The notes beneath the pieces were generated by a model, which was not told the DNA's origin, made no database searches, and saw nothing but the letters and a program-made list of their open reading frames with translations. 64,000 bases of DNA from DAOULY01 sp034414595 (GTDB lineage Bacteria; Chloroflexota; Dehalococcoidia; SZUA-161; JAUWZY01). Where the stretch lies: NCBI GenBank assembly GCA_034414595.1, contig DAOULY010000016.1, positions 248,001 through 312,000 of the forward strand, in the 5' to 3' direction. Of this stretch, positions 40,027 to 48,827 are shown in pieces; positions within the stretch are counted from its first letter, which is position 1, and the number at the start of each line of letters is the position of its first letter. A program made the position numbers and the translations under genes.

Positions 40027-41512
40027 TAGAACTTCGTAGCGCTTCGGCTCGTGCTTTCCTCTCCTCGGGAGGCATGGTCAACGCCTGATACAGCGCTCTG
40101 ACGGTGCCTTCTATATCAGTCGGCGTCACCGATAGCACATGGGCCTCCAGTTGCTCATGAGCACCGGCACTCTCGGACAGAACCAGGACACCATCACAAA
40201 TGTTGACTGTAGGGCCCTCCTTGGCCACCAGGTTCATGCCATCTATTACCGAGTTCACAAGGAGCACGTCATAATGGCGCATGCCGGCAATGGCTTGAAG
40301 GTAGTTGTTTTCATAGAACACCTTAATCGGCTGCCATTCCTCATCTCCATATTCGTTGTTGATCGCTGCTACTAAGCCCATGATCTCTTCGGCATATTTC
40401 TGGTATTCCTCCACGTCAGAGCGGGTGGGCACCAGAAAGTGGATCAGCTTGACCTTTTTCCGAAATTCGGGATGACGCTCCAGCAGGATGCGGTAAGCTT
40501 TGAGACCGCGGATGATGTTCTTGCTCAGGTCAGCGCGGTCGACACGGACGACGGTCTGTTTTCCGAAGCAGGGGCGTAGTCGTTTCTCGTATTCTCGGAC
40601 TTCTGGGTACAAAGCCGTGGTCCTCAAATCGAAGACGTCTACCGACACCGGATATAAAGTGACCTTGGTCAAATGCTCGTTTGATTTTATGGTGGAGTTT
40701 TGATAATCAACTTCAGCCCCATCGAGAACGAACTCGCAGGTCTGCAGGAAGTTGCGGACATCGCGCCTCGTCTGGAGGCCAACGATATCAGCGGCACATA
40801 GTCCCTCCACGATTGAGCGGCGCATCACACTGGGGAGCATCAACCAGTATCTGGGTCCGGGCCAGGGGATGTGAATGAAATGCTGCAGGATGACATCGGG
40901 AATCTCGCTTCTGATGTAGCCGGGGACAAGGTAAAGATGGTAGTCCTGAACCATGACCACGGCCGGCGTCTCAGCTTCCCTGATCTCGGCCACGACTGCC
41001 TCGGCAAAGGCCCGATTCACCGGAACATAGCCATTTTCCCAGGCATCATAGGTCTGGGTATCCATATTAGGCTCCCGAGAGATGTCGCACATGTAGTGCT
41101 GATGGAACCAGAGCACAGAGTTGCAGAAAACATCGTAGTACTTGTGGTAGGCCGCTGGCGATGGAGTGATAAAGCGCAGAGATAACTTTTGCCCGGCTAA
41201 GGGCACTGGGAAGCTTCGATGCCCGGCTCTTCCTGCGGCAATACGGTCCCCCCTGGTCATAGCGCAGGTGACCCAGGTAAAACCCTTGACAAATCTGCCA
41301 ATAGGGCTGAGAGCGGTGACCACGCCACCCCCGCCGCGCTTGGTCTCAAGCTTACCATCGTCAACCCCATGATGTTCCATGGGGCCACGATTGCTGACAA
41401 CGATGAGTCGCCTGTTGGCAAAAAGCTTGCGGCACAGCCTGACGAGTTGCGCTCGTAGGTCAGCTTCGGCTCCCTCCAAAATTCCTCCTTTTTCACCTTC
41501 CCTCTCAGCCAA
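39956..41512 (-). CDS. otsA: Trehalose-6-phosphate synthase (GT20 family)
   Basis: 518 residues. Joins UDP-glucose (or GDP/ADP-glucose) to glucose-6-phosphate. Visible: RLIVVSNRGPMEHH near 33, the donor/acceptor loop TKRGGGGVVTALSP, WFHQHYMCD, VMVQDYHLYLVPGYIR, FIHIPWPGPRYW, and the C-terminal DGMNLVAKEGP and VLSESAGAHEQL. HIPWP instead of the common HIPFP and a rather divergent N-terminus leave glucosylglycerol-phosphate synthase as an alternative within GT20, but the neighbouring otsB favours trehalose. Transcribed toward otsB from 41512. Confidence 0.88.
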   Translation of the reverse strand: MAEREGEKGGILEGAEADLRAQLVRLCRKLFANRRLIVVSNRGPMEHHGVDDGKLETKRGGGGVVTALSPIGRFVKGFTWVTCAMTRGDRIAAGRAGHRSFPVPLAGQKLSLRFITPSPAAYHKYYDVFCNSVLWFHQHYMCDISREPNMDTQTYDAWENGYVPVNRAFAEAVVAEIREAETPAVVMVQDYHLYLVPGYIRSEIPDVILQHFIHIPWPGPRYWLMLPSVMRRSIVEGLCAADIVGLQTRRDVRNFLQTCEFVLDGAEVDYQNSTIKSNEHLTKVTLYPVSVDVFDLRTTALYPEVREYEKRLRPCFGKQTVVRVDRADLSKNIIRGLKAYRILLERHPEFRKKVKLIHFLVPTRSDVEEYQKYAEEIMGLVAAINNEYGDEEWQPIKVFYENNYLQAIAGMRHYDVLLVNSVIDGMNLVAKEGPTVNICDGVLVLSESAGAHEQLEAHVLSVTPTDIEGTVRALYQALTMPPEERKARAEALRSSIRSEDLTLWLYQQFRDIQDLVQG

Positions 41513-41551
41513 ATTGTAACAGAGCGCTGGAATGGAGTCAAAGAGCCGCCG

Positions 41552-41580
41552 TTGACACTGGATTCAAATTCGCCTAAAAT
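41552..41580 (+). promoter_or_regulatory. Promoter for alaS-ruvX
   Basis: Perfect TTGACA (41552-41557), 17-base spacer, TAAAAT (41575-41580). Start point near 41587, about 16 bases before the ATG at 41603. Confidence 0.7.
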
Positions 41581-41602
41581 CGCAAGGTAGAGGCTTGTTC
41601 AG

Positions 41603-44251
41603 ATGACCGGTGACGAGCTGCGAGAGCTTTTTTTGCGCTTCTTCGAGGGCAAAGGACATAAGTTGTTTCCAAGCTCATCGCTGGTTCCCCATGAGGACCC
41701 CACTTTGCTCTTGACCAACGCCGGCATGGTTCAGTTCAAGCCTTACTTCATGGGAGAGCTCGCTCCTCCTCATCCCCGTCCGGCATCCTGCCAGAAGTGC
41801 TTCCGTACCACCGATGTCGAGTCGGTAGGCGACCTACAGCACCTGACTTTCTTCGAGATGCTGGGCAACTTCAGCCTGGGCGATTACTTCAAAAAGGAGG
41901 CCATTGCCTACACCTGGGAGTTTGTCCTAGAGTACCTTCATTTGCCCCGGGAGCAGCTCTGGATCACCATTTTCCTCGATGACGATGAGTCCTTTGCTTA
42001 CTGGCAGGAGCTTGAAGTTCCTGAAGAGCGCATCGTTCGCCATGGTGAGGACAACAACTTCTGGGGCCCGGCCGGCGATTCGGGTCCCTGTGGGCCCTGC
42101 ACCGAAATCCACTACGACTTTGGTGAGGAGTTCGGCTGTGGTCGCCCCGACTGTGTCCCCGGCTGTGACTGCGATCGCTATCTCGAGCTCTGGAATCTGG
42201 TCTTCACCCAGTATTACCAAGACAAGGATGGCCAGCGCACCCTGCTGCCCAAGAAGAACGTAGATACCGGGATGGGTCTGGAGCGGACAGCGGCCGTGGT
42301 TCAGGGGAAACGCTCAGCCTACGAGACCGACTTCTTCGCCCCGCTGATTGAGAAGGCCTCTGAGCTCACCGGGGCTAAATACGGTCAGGATGACAAGACA
42401 ACCAGGGCACTGAGAGTCATCGCTGAGCATGGCCGAGCGGTAGCCTTCCTCATCGCCGACGGCATCCTACCCGCAAACGATGGTCGGGGCTATGTGCTAC
42501 GACGTGTGCTGCGCCGCGCCGTCCGCTACGGCAGACTGCTGGGACTGGAGCAGCCCTTCCTCACTGAGCTAGCGCAGACGACCATTGCCCACATGGGTCA
42601 TGTCTACCCTGAGCTGGTGGAAAATCAGAACCTGATTCTGAATGTCATCGCACTCGAAGAGGAAAGGTTCGAGCAGACCTTGAGCACAGGGCTTGTCATC
42701 CTCGATGAGATCATGAGGCAAGCCAAGGGAGGCATCATCTCCGGGGGGGAGGCCTTTCGCCTCTATGACACTTATGGCTTCCCCAGTGAGCTCACTGCTG
42801 AGATCGCTGCTGAGAATGGGTTTTCTGTGGACTTGGAGGGCTTCGAGCAGGAGATGGAGCAGCAGCGGGAACGAGCCCGGGCAGTACACAAGTTCGCCCT
42901 CGGCGAGAAACGGAGCGCTGAGGCATATGGAGCGCTGAGCGGCCTCAGCACCGAGTTTACTGGTTATGATCGGCTCAAGGACACCTCGATTGTTATCGGA
43001 TTAATAGCTGATGGGGAGCCGTCGAAAGAGGCCATGGCTGGTCAGGATGTGGAGGTCATCACTCAATCTACTCCCTTCTATGCTGAGATGGGGGGACAGT
43101 TAGGCGATGCCGGAGATATTCACAACCTGAAGGAGGCGGGCAAGATCGCCATAGCCGACACGATGAGGCCGTTGCCAGAATACCCAAAGTTCATCGTCCA
43201 TCGCGGTCGAGTTGTTGAGGGACGCCTGTCAGTTGATGACTGGGTCAGCCTGGAGGTAGACGCTGAGCGCCGCCTGGACATCGCCCGCAATCACACCGCT
43301 ACCCATCTCCTCCATGCAGCGCTGCGCCAGGTCCTAGGTAAACATGTGCGCCAGATGGGCTCCCTAGTGGCCCCGGAGCGGCTCAGGTTTGATTTCTCCC
43401 ATCATGCCCCGGTATCAAAAGAGGAACTTGACAAGATACAACAGCTGGCAAACGAGAAGATCAGACAGGACCTCATTGTGGAAAGCAAGATATTGCCCTT
43501 CGACCAGGCCATAGCCGAGGGAGCTCTCGCCTTCTTCGGCGAGAAGTATGGCGACACCGTGCAGGTGATGACCATCAAGGGGGCTGACGAGCCTGAGGTT
43601 TTCAGCGCTGAGCTCTGCGGCGGCACCCATATATCCCGCACCGGGCAAATCGGCATGCTTCAGGTCACCAGCGAGAGCAGCATCGGGGCCGGGCTACGGC
43701 GTATCGAAGCGGTAACCGGCAGGGGAGCAGAGGAATTGATCCAAGAGCGCCTCTTTGCTCTGGAGACTGTAGCCCATCATCTAAAGGCTCCGGTAGCCGA
43801 AGTCCCGACCAGGGTGGCTGACATTCTATCTCAACTTGATTCGGAGCAAAAGCGTGCTGCTGGGCTGGAGCAGGAGCTGGCCAGGAGAGCTGCTGAGGCC
43901 CTGCTTCAGCGAGTTCAATCGGTTGACGGCATCGCCGTTTTAGCTGCAGAGGTCTCTGCCTCCAATATGGAGATCCTGCGCCAGATGGGAGATTGGCTCA
44001 AGGCAAAACTGGGCAGCGCCGTGATCGTACTTGGGGCAATATGGGATGATAAGCCGCACTTCCTGACTATGGTGACCCAAGACCTCGTCACTAAAGGGCT
44101 TAATGCCGCTGAGATCGCAAAAAGAGTGGCCCAGGTAACTGGTGGTGGCGGTGGGGGGCAATCCCACCTCGGCCAAGCAGGAGGCAAAGACAAGACCAAG
44201 CTCGCTGAGGCACTGCACCTGGTAGATAAGCTGGTAACAAAGGACTTGTGA
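41603..44251 (+). CDS. alaS: Alanyl-tRNA synthetase
   Basis: 882 residues, full length. Class II aminoacylation core: GHKLFPSSSLVPHEDPTLLLTNAGM at the start, FEMLGNFSLGDYFK, GDSGPCGPCTEI and DTGMGLERTAAV. Editing domain with the metal-binding HTATHLLHAAL and CGGTHI motifs (near 566 and 668), and a C-terminal oligomerisation region ending in a glycine stretch (VTGGGGGGQSHLGQAGGKD). Overlaps ruvX by four bases, a conserved pairing in many bacteria. Confidence 0.97.
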   Translation: MTGDELRELFLRFFEGKGHKLFPSSSLVPHEDPTLLLTNAGMVQFKPYFMGELAPPHPRPASCQKCFRTTDVESVGDLQHLTFFEMLGNFSLGDYFKKEAIAYTWEFVLEYLHLPREQLWITIFLDDDESFAYWQELEVPEERIVRHGEDNNFWGPAGDSGPCGPCTEIHYDFGEEFGCGRPDCVPGCDCDRYLELWNLVFTQYYQDKDGQRTLLPKKNVDTGMGLERTAAVVQGKRSAYETDFFAPLIEKASELTGAKYGQDDKTTRALRVIAEHGRAVAFLIADGILPANDGRGYVLRRVLRRAVRYGRLLGLEQPFLTELAQTTIAHMGHVYPELVENQNLILNVIALEEERFEQTLSTGLVILDEIMRQAKGGIISGGEAFRLYDTYGFPSELTAEIAAENGFSVDLEGFEQEMEQQRERARAVHKFALGEKRSAEAYGALSGLSTEFTGYDRLKDTSIVIGLIADGEPSKEAMAGQDVEVITQSTPFYAEMGGQLGDAGDIHNLKEAGKIAIADTMRPLPEYPKFIVHRGRVVEGRLSVDDWVSLEVDAERRLDIARNHTATHLLHAALRQVLGKHVRQMGSLVAPERLRFDFSHHAPVSKEELDKIQQLANEKIRQDLIVESKILPFDQAIAEGALAFFGEKYGDTVQVMTIKGADEPEVFSAELCGGTHISRTGQIGMLQVTSESSIGAGLRRIEAVTGRGAEELIQERLFALETVAHHLKAPVAEVPTRVADILSQLDSEQKRAAGLEQELARRAAEALLQRVQSVDGIAVLAAEVSASNMEILRQMGDWLKAKLGSAVIVLGAIWDDKPHFLTMVTQDLVTKGLNAAEIAKRVAQVTGGGGGGQSHLGQAGGKDKTKLAEALHLVDKLVTKDL

Positions 44252-44685
44252 GAAGCGTGCGCATCATGGGACTCGACATCGGTGACAGGTGGATTGGGGT
44301 AGCGCTAAGCGATCCCCAGCAACTCTGCGCCAGTGCTTTAACGGTGATCGAAAGAAAGGGCGATGCCACCGCTGTTCAAGCAATTCTGGACTTGGTGGAA
44401 AAGCACCAGGTGGAGCGCATCGTTGTTGGCCTGCCTCGGTCGCTAAACGGCAGCATAGGCCCGCAGGCTGAGAAGGTGCAGGCATTCTCTGATAAGCTGT
44501 CGCAGCAGGTCTCTATTCCTGTGGAAAGTTGGGATGAGTGGCTATCTACGGTCGCTGCCGAGCGGCTGCTGATTGATGCCGGAGTCAGGAGGGAGCGGAG
44601 GAGGAAGCACCGCGATGCCATAGCTGCGACCCTGATCCTGCAGGGATATCTTGATCGATTACAGAGTGTTGCCGCCGAGGGCTGA
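44248..44685 (+). CDS. ruvX: RuvX/YqgF family Holliday junction resolvase-like protein
   Basis: 145 residues, starting with GTG overlapping the alaS stop (GTGA). RNase H-like fold: IMGLDIGDRWIGVALSD carries the first catalytic Asp, IVVGLPRSLNGS and PVESWDEWLSTVAAE the second acid, and RKHRDAIAATLILQGYL the last. YqgF/RuvX processes pre-16S rRNA 5' ends in E. coli and has been shown to be a resolvase-like nuclease in some bacteria. Here the usual DER motif reads DEW. Confidence 0.9.
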   Translation: MRSVRIMGLDIGDRWIGVALSDPQQLCASALTVIERKGDATAVQAILDLVEKHQVERIVVGLPRSLNGSIGPQAEKVQAFSDKLSQQVSIPVESWDEWLSTVAAERLLIDAGVRRERRRKHRDAIAATLILQGYLDRLQSVAAEG

Positions 44686-44692
44686 ACAGGGC

Positions 44693-44722
44693 TTGGCTAT
44701 TCTCGCCGCACTCTGTTAGATA
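44693..44722 (+). promoter_or_regulatory. Candidate promoter for the shikimate operon
   Basis: TTGGCT (44693-44698), 18-base spacer, TAGATA (44717-44722). A start point near 44729 would leave only two bases before the aroE ATG at 44731, a leaderless arrangement. No ribosome site is visible before that ATG. Confidence 0.35.
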
Positions 44723-44730
44723 TAGGGTCT

Positions 44731-45591
44731 ATGACAAAGCACGTCGGCATAATCGGTTATCCACTGGGGCATTCAATTTCACCCCTGTTTCAGCAGGCAG
44801 CCTTCGATGCTCTGGGTATCGATGTCCGCTACGAAGTCTGGGAGACCGAGCCCGCTCAGCTCCAGGAGGTAATCCAGGGCCTTCGACAGACATCGAACCT
44901 CGGGGCCAACGTAACCATGCCCTATAAGGAAGCAGTTTTGACATTAATGGACGGACTTGATGAACTGGCTCGGGAGATTGGGGCTGTGAACACCATAGTC
45001 AACAGGGATGGCCGGCTCACCGGCTACAATACGGATGCCGAGGGTTTCATGAAGGCGCTTCGCCAGGAAGGCAGCTTTGAACCTGAGGGCAGGCGGGCTG
45101 TGATTCTCGGCGCCGGTGGTGTTGGTCGGGCAGCAGCCTTCTCGCTGGTCAAGGCTAGAGTCAAGTCGCTCATCATCAGCAATCGACCGCAGGAGTGGGA
45201 GTGGGCATTGACATTGGCATCTGATTTGAAAGCAGTTGGCACCGGGATCGACACAGTGCCTTGGGGCGGCGAGCCTTTCAACGAGGCGCTCGCCTCTTGT
45301 GACCTCTTAGTAAATTGCACTTCAGTTGGGATGAAGCATAGTGCCACTGAAGGCCAGTCGCCTCTCCAGGCGGAGCTGATCCCGGGGCAGGCACTGGTCT
45401 ATGATGTAGTGTATAATCCTATTGAGACGCCGCTGCTGATGGCGGCGAAAAGAGCCGGAGCCCGCGTTCTGGGCGGCTTGACTATGCTTGTGTATCAGGG
45501 GGCAGCTGCTTTTGAGCTCTGGACTGAGAAGGTGCCCCCTGTTGATATAATGTTCCAGGCAGCGAGGGAAGGACTTGGAATTCAGGGATAA
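44731..45591 (+). CDS. aroE: Shikimate dehydrogenase
   Basis: 286 residues. Reduces 3-dehydroshikimate to shikimate with NADPH. Substrate-binding N-terminal domain: IIGYPLGHSISPLFQQAAF and GANVTMPYKE with the catalytic Lys, then EIGAVNTIV; nucleotide domain: VILGAGGVGRAAAFSLV and SNRPQEWEWA; the C-terminal VYDVVYNPIETPLL and GGLTMLVYQGAAAFELWT. First gene of a shikimate group continuing to aroC and the aroK-aroB fusion. Confidence 0.95.
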   Translation: MTKHVGIIGYPLGHSISPLFQQAAFDALGIDVRYEVWETEPAQLQEVIQGLRQTSNLGANVTMPYKEAVLTLMDGLDELAREIGAVNTIVNRDGRLTGYNTDAEGFMKALRQEGSFEPEGRRAVILGAGGVGRAAAFSLVKARVKSLIISNRPQEWEWALTLASDLKAVGTGIDTVPWGGEPFNEALASCDLLVNCTSVGMKHSATEGQSPLQAELIPGQALVYDVVYNPIETPLLMAAKRAGARVLGGLTMLVYQGAAAFELWTEKVPPVDIMFQAAREGLGIQG

Positions 45592-45619
45592 GACCATCGT
45601 TAACTGAGGAGAAGCAAAC

Positions 45620-46852
45620 GTGCAGTGGTTTTGGGATCACGGTATTTGGCTGCTGGTCACTCTAGCGGTAGCTGGCCTGGCCTACTGGGCATTGTGGAAA
45701 TGTGTGCCCAGAGGAGTCGGGGCCGTAGTGCGCCGCATGAAGGCACTGGGCACAGAGGAGGAACTGGGGCGAGATGCCCGCATTACCAGTCGCATCCTGG
45801 TCTGGATTGGGACTATAGCGGTTACAGTTGGCCTGGTGCAGGCAGTACTGCCAAGATTCGGCGTTGACATATCTGCAGTGATATCCTGGTGGCGGGACAT
45901 CGGCATCGCCATCGCCGGTTGGCTCGGGAGCCACGGCATCCGCCTGCTCATCATCATAGTCCTGGCCATCATCGCCCATCAGATCGCTAAGAGATTGGTC
46001 CCCCGAATTATGGGAGTGCTTGTTGCCAGAAAGCTAAAAGGCGCTGGCTCAAAAAGCAAACTGAAGGAGATTCAGGGTAGGTTCATTCCCTGGCTATCAT
46101 GGGAAGAGGAAGAGAAACCAATTGATATCGATGAAGACGAAATCAGGCAAAGAGCAGATACTTTGAGCCGCTTTCTGGGGACTATGGCGGTGGTAGTCAT
46201 CTGGGTGGTAGCTGCAGTAATGATACTCTCTGAGATCGGCGTCAGCATCGTGCCTCTTCTGACCACTCTCGGCATTGCCGGCCTTGCTGTCGGCTTTGGC
46301 GCTCAATATTTCATCAGGGATGTCATCGCCGGCTTTTTCGTCATCATGGAAAACCAATATGCCATTGGTGACGTAGTTAAGGTTGCTGACATTACTGGTA
46401 TAGTCGAGGATATCAATCTGAGACGAACGGTATTGCGAGACCTCGACGGCATTGTCCACACCGTCCCCAACGGCGAAATCAAGACTGCCAGCAATTACAC
46501 CAAGGACTGGTCCCGCGTTAACCTCAATATCTCTGTGGCCTATGGCGAGAATCTGGACCATGTAATTGAGGTCATAGACCAGATAGGCAGAGAGCTAGCT
46601 CAGGAGGATTACTGGAAGCCGCTGATAATAGGCAGGCCCAGGGTGCTGCGGGTGGACAAGTTTGGGGATTCCGGGATCGAGATCAAGATACTGGGCGAGA
46701 CCAAGCCGATCTATCAGTGGGAGGTGATGGGTGAATTGAGGAAGAGGATCAAGAGGGTCTTTGATGAGGAGGGTATTGAAATTCCCTGGCCGCACATCAA
46801 GCTCTATTTCGGGGAGCCACTTAAGCACGAGCCGAGAGGCGAGGAAAGCTGA
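45620..46852 (+). CDS. MscS-family mechanosensitive channel
   Basis: 410 residues. N-terminal hydrophobic helices at about 8-28, 54-76 and 108-125, a charged insert near 150-185, then the pore module at about 190-250 with VIWVVAAVMILSEIGVS and LTTLGIAGLAVGFGAQYFIRDVIAGFFVIMENQYAIGD, the pore-lining TM3 and the start of the beta domain. The cytoplasmic domain follows (VEDINLRRTVLRDLDG, VPNGEI). An osmotic release valve in the inner membrane. Lies between aroE and aroC and overlaps the aroC start by one base, so co-transcribed though unrelated in function. RBS GAGGAG is ten bases before the GTG. Confidence 0.9.
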   Translation: MQWFWDHGIWLLVTLAVAGLAYWALWKCVPRGVGAVVRRMKALGTEEELGRDARITSRILVWIGTIAVTVGLVQAVLPRFGVDISAVISWWRDIGIAIAGWLGSHGIRLLIIIVLAIIAHQIAKRLVPRIMGVLVARKLKGAGSKSKLKEIQGRFIPWLSWEEEEKPIDIDEDEIRQRADTLSRFLGTMAVVVIWVVAAVMILSEIGVSIVPLLTTLGIAGLAVGFGAQYFIRDVIAGFFVIMENQYAIGDVVKVADITGIVEDINLRRTVLRDLDGIVHTVPNGEIKTASNYTKDWSRVNLNISVAYGENLDHVIEVIDQIGRELAQEDYWKPLIIGRPRVLRVDKFGDSGIEIKILGETKPIYQWEVMGELRKRIKRVFDEEGIEIPWPHIKLYFGEPLKHEPRGEES

Positions 46853-47988
46853 TGTTTCGCTTTCTCACTGCGGGCGAATCTCATGGTAAGGCTCTTGTGG
46901 TCATTGTCGAGGGTGTTCCCGCTGGATTAGCCCTCGATGAGGAATATATCGCCCGCGATCTGGCGCGGAGGCAAAAAGGCTACGGCCGCGGCGGCCGTAT
47001 GGATATAGAGCAGGACCATGCTGAAATCCTCTCCGGTGTGCGCCATGGCCTGACTATAGGGAGTCCAATCTCCCTTCTCATCCCAAACCGTGATTGGGAG
47101 AACTGGAAGGAGAAAATGAGCGTCTCGCCGCCGCAGGGCAAGGTTGAGCCGGTAACTCGACCTCGCCCTGGGCACGCTGACCTCGCTGGGGCCATTAAGT
47201 ACAGTCAGGACGACATCCGCCCCATCTTGGAGCGGGCCAGCGCCCGCGAGACGGCAGCCAGGGTAGCCGCCGGTGCCGTGGCCAAGAAGCTGCTTGCTGA
47301 GTTCAACATCGAGGTCCACAGCCACACAATTTGCATCGGCGGGTGCTGGATCGGGGATATAGGCAACATAGACTGGGCTCAGGTAGAGAATTCACCGGTT
47401 CGCTGTGCCGATAGCGAAGCCGAGCAAGCAATGATTAAAGCTATCGATGAGGCCAGAGATGCCGGAGATACAGTGGGGGGTGTTTTCGAGGTCATCGCCA
47501 GCGGTGTCCCCATCGGACTGGGCAGCCATGTTCACTGGGACCGCAGGCTTGATGGCCGGATCGCTCAGGCGCTGATGAGCATCAATGCAGTGAAAGGGGT
47601 TCAAATTGGTGCCGGCTTTGCTCTGGCAGAGCTCAAGGGTTCGCAGTCGCATGACATCATTGAGAGCGTATGGCAGCGTGGCAGCAACCGTGCTGGCGGA
47701 CTGGAAGGCGGCATCAGCAATGGCCAGCCTATTGTGGCTTGGGCTGTGCTCAAGCCCATTCCCACTCTCGGCCAGCCGTTGCCTTCCATAGACCTCATCA
47801 CTGGGAAGAAGGTGGAGGCGCACTTCGAGCGCAGCGACATCTGCCGTGTCCCCTCCGCCGGTGTCATAAGTGAGGCGATGCTGACTCTAATCCTGTCTGA
47901 GGCGCTGCTGGAGAAATTCGGGGGAGACCACATTCACGAGACACTGCATAATTATCGGTCTTATGTTGACTCTATAGGGAGCAGATGA
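46852..47988 (+). CDS. aroC: Chorismate synthase
   Basis: 378 residues. Makes chorismate from 5-enolpyruvylshikimate-3-phosphate with reduced FMN. N-terminal FLTAGESHGKALVVIVEGVPAGL with the catalytic His, RRQKGYGRGGRMDIE, RPRPGHADLAGAIKY, RASARETAARVAAGA, and the C-terminal RSDICRVPSAGV region; the internal GIGSH block reads GLGSHVHWDR. Its stop overlaps the next gene's ATG (ATGA). Confidence 0.96.
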   Translation: MFRFLTAGESHGKALVVIVEGVPAGLALDEEYIARDLARRQKGYGRGGRMDIEQDHAEILSGVRHGLTIGSPISLLIPNRDWENWKEKMSVSPPQGKVEPVTRPRPGHADLAGAIKYSQDDIRPILERASARETAARVAAGAVAKKLLAEFNIEVHSHTICIGGCWIGDIGNIDWAQVENSPVRCADSEAEQAMIKAIDEARDAGDTVGGVFEVIASGVPIGLGSHVHWDRRLDGRIAQALMSINAVKGVQIGAGFALAELKGSQSHDIIESVWQRGSNRAGGLEGGISNGQPIVAWAVLKPIPTLGQPLPSIDLITGKKVEAHFERSDICRVPSAGVISEAMLTLILSEALLEKFGGDHIHETLHNYRSYVDSIGSR

Positions 47989-48827
47989 GCGACCTTGGTT
48001 TCCACTGCAATCGACTCAATCAGTTGGAGGAAGGTATACTCCAAAATGGGCTGAAGCGGGGAGAATTCTACAACTTCCCGGAGGAGGAGACCGCACTCCT
48101 CAAACGGCAGCTCCAGCGCCATGACATAATAATCAGTATCCATGCCCCTTTGATTCACCTCGATTGGTATCCCGATCCGCCAACCTGGTCTTACCTCTGC
48201 GATGTTGATAAGGAGAATCGAGGTCTGACGATGAAGATGGTCATGGCCAGCATGGAGCAAGCCGAGGATTTCGGCGCTGAATATATGGTAGTTCATTTCC
48301 CCACACCGGCTTCTGATGCCAGCGGCGAGAGTCTGGCCAAATTGGAGAGCATTGCTTGGAGAAGTTGTGACTGGCTTGCCGAACTCAGCGCGAAGAAAAA
48401 AATGCCAATTCATGTTGAAGGAGTTGGAGCGAGCCCCTTTATCCAGACGGAATTTCTCGGCCCGGCGTTGAGCCAATACACTGTGCTTCGTTACTGCTTT
48501 GATAGTGGCCATATGCAACTGGCGTCTCAAAATGCTGGCTTCGATCTCTATGCTCTTGCTGAGGGAATCGCTCCATATGTGGGTTCACTGCATCTATGGA
48601 ACACACGCAACGCCGATGACTACGAAACCTTTCGCCACATCCCTGTGCACCCAAGCCAGAATCCCGAAGAGGGGTGGGTTGATATCGCCCGGTTGCTGAA
48701 GATTATAGGACCCTTATCGCCTGTTATCATATTTGAGAGCGCGCACAAATATCCTGAAGCCCTGGGAGATTATGACTATCGAGATGGGGTGCAATGGGTC
48801 AAAGATCTGCTGAAAACATCGTCCTGA
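47985..48827 (+). CDS. Xylose isomerase-like TIM-barrel protein inside the shikimate operon
   Basis: 280 residues of the sugar phosphate isomerase/epimerase (AP endonuclease 2-like) fold. Probable metal ligands: Glu in MPIHVEGVG (near 145), the FDSGHMQL pair (near 170), His in SLHLWNTR, and Glu in VIIFESAH near the end. The family includes 3-dehydroshikimate dehydratases (AsbF, QuiC types) as well as sugar isomerases. Coupled by ATGA to aroC and overlapping aroK-aroB by 34 bases, it is presumably made with the shikimate enzymes. A shikimate-pathway role is inference; no 3-dehydroquinate dehydratase gene (aroD/aroQ) is in the window. Confidence 0.75.
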   Translation: MSDLGFHCNRLNQLEEGILQNGLKRGEFYNFPEEETALLKRQLQRHDIIISIHAPLIHLDWYPDPPTWSYLCDVDKENRGLTMKMVMASMEQAEDFGAEYMVVHFPTPASDASGESLAKLESIAWRSCDWLAELSAKKKMPIHVEGVGASPFIQTEFLGPALSQYTVLRYCFDSGHMQLASQNAGFDLYALAEGIAPYVGSLHLWNTRNADDYETFRHIPVHPSQNPEEGWVDIARLLKIIGPLSPVIIFESAHKYPEALGDYDYRDGVQWVKDLLKTSS

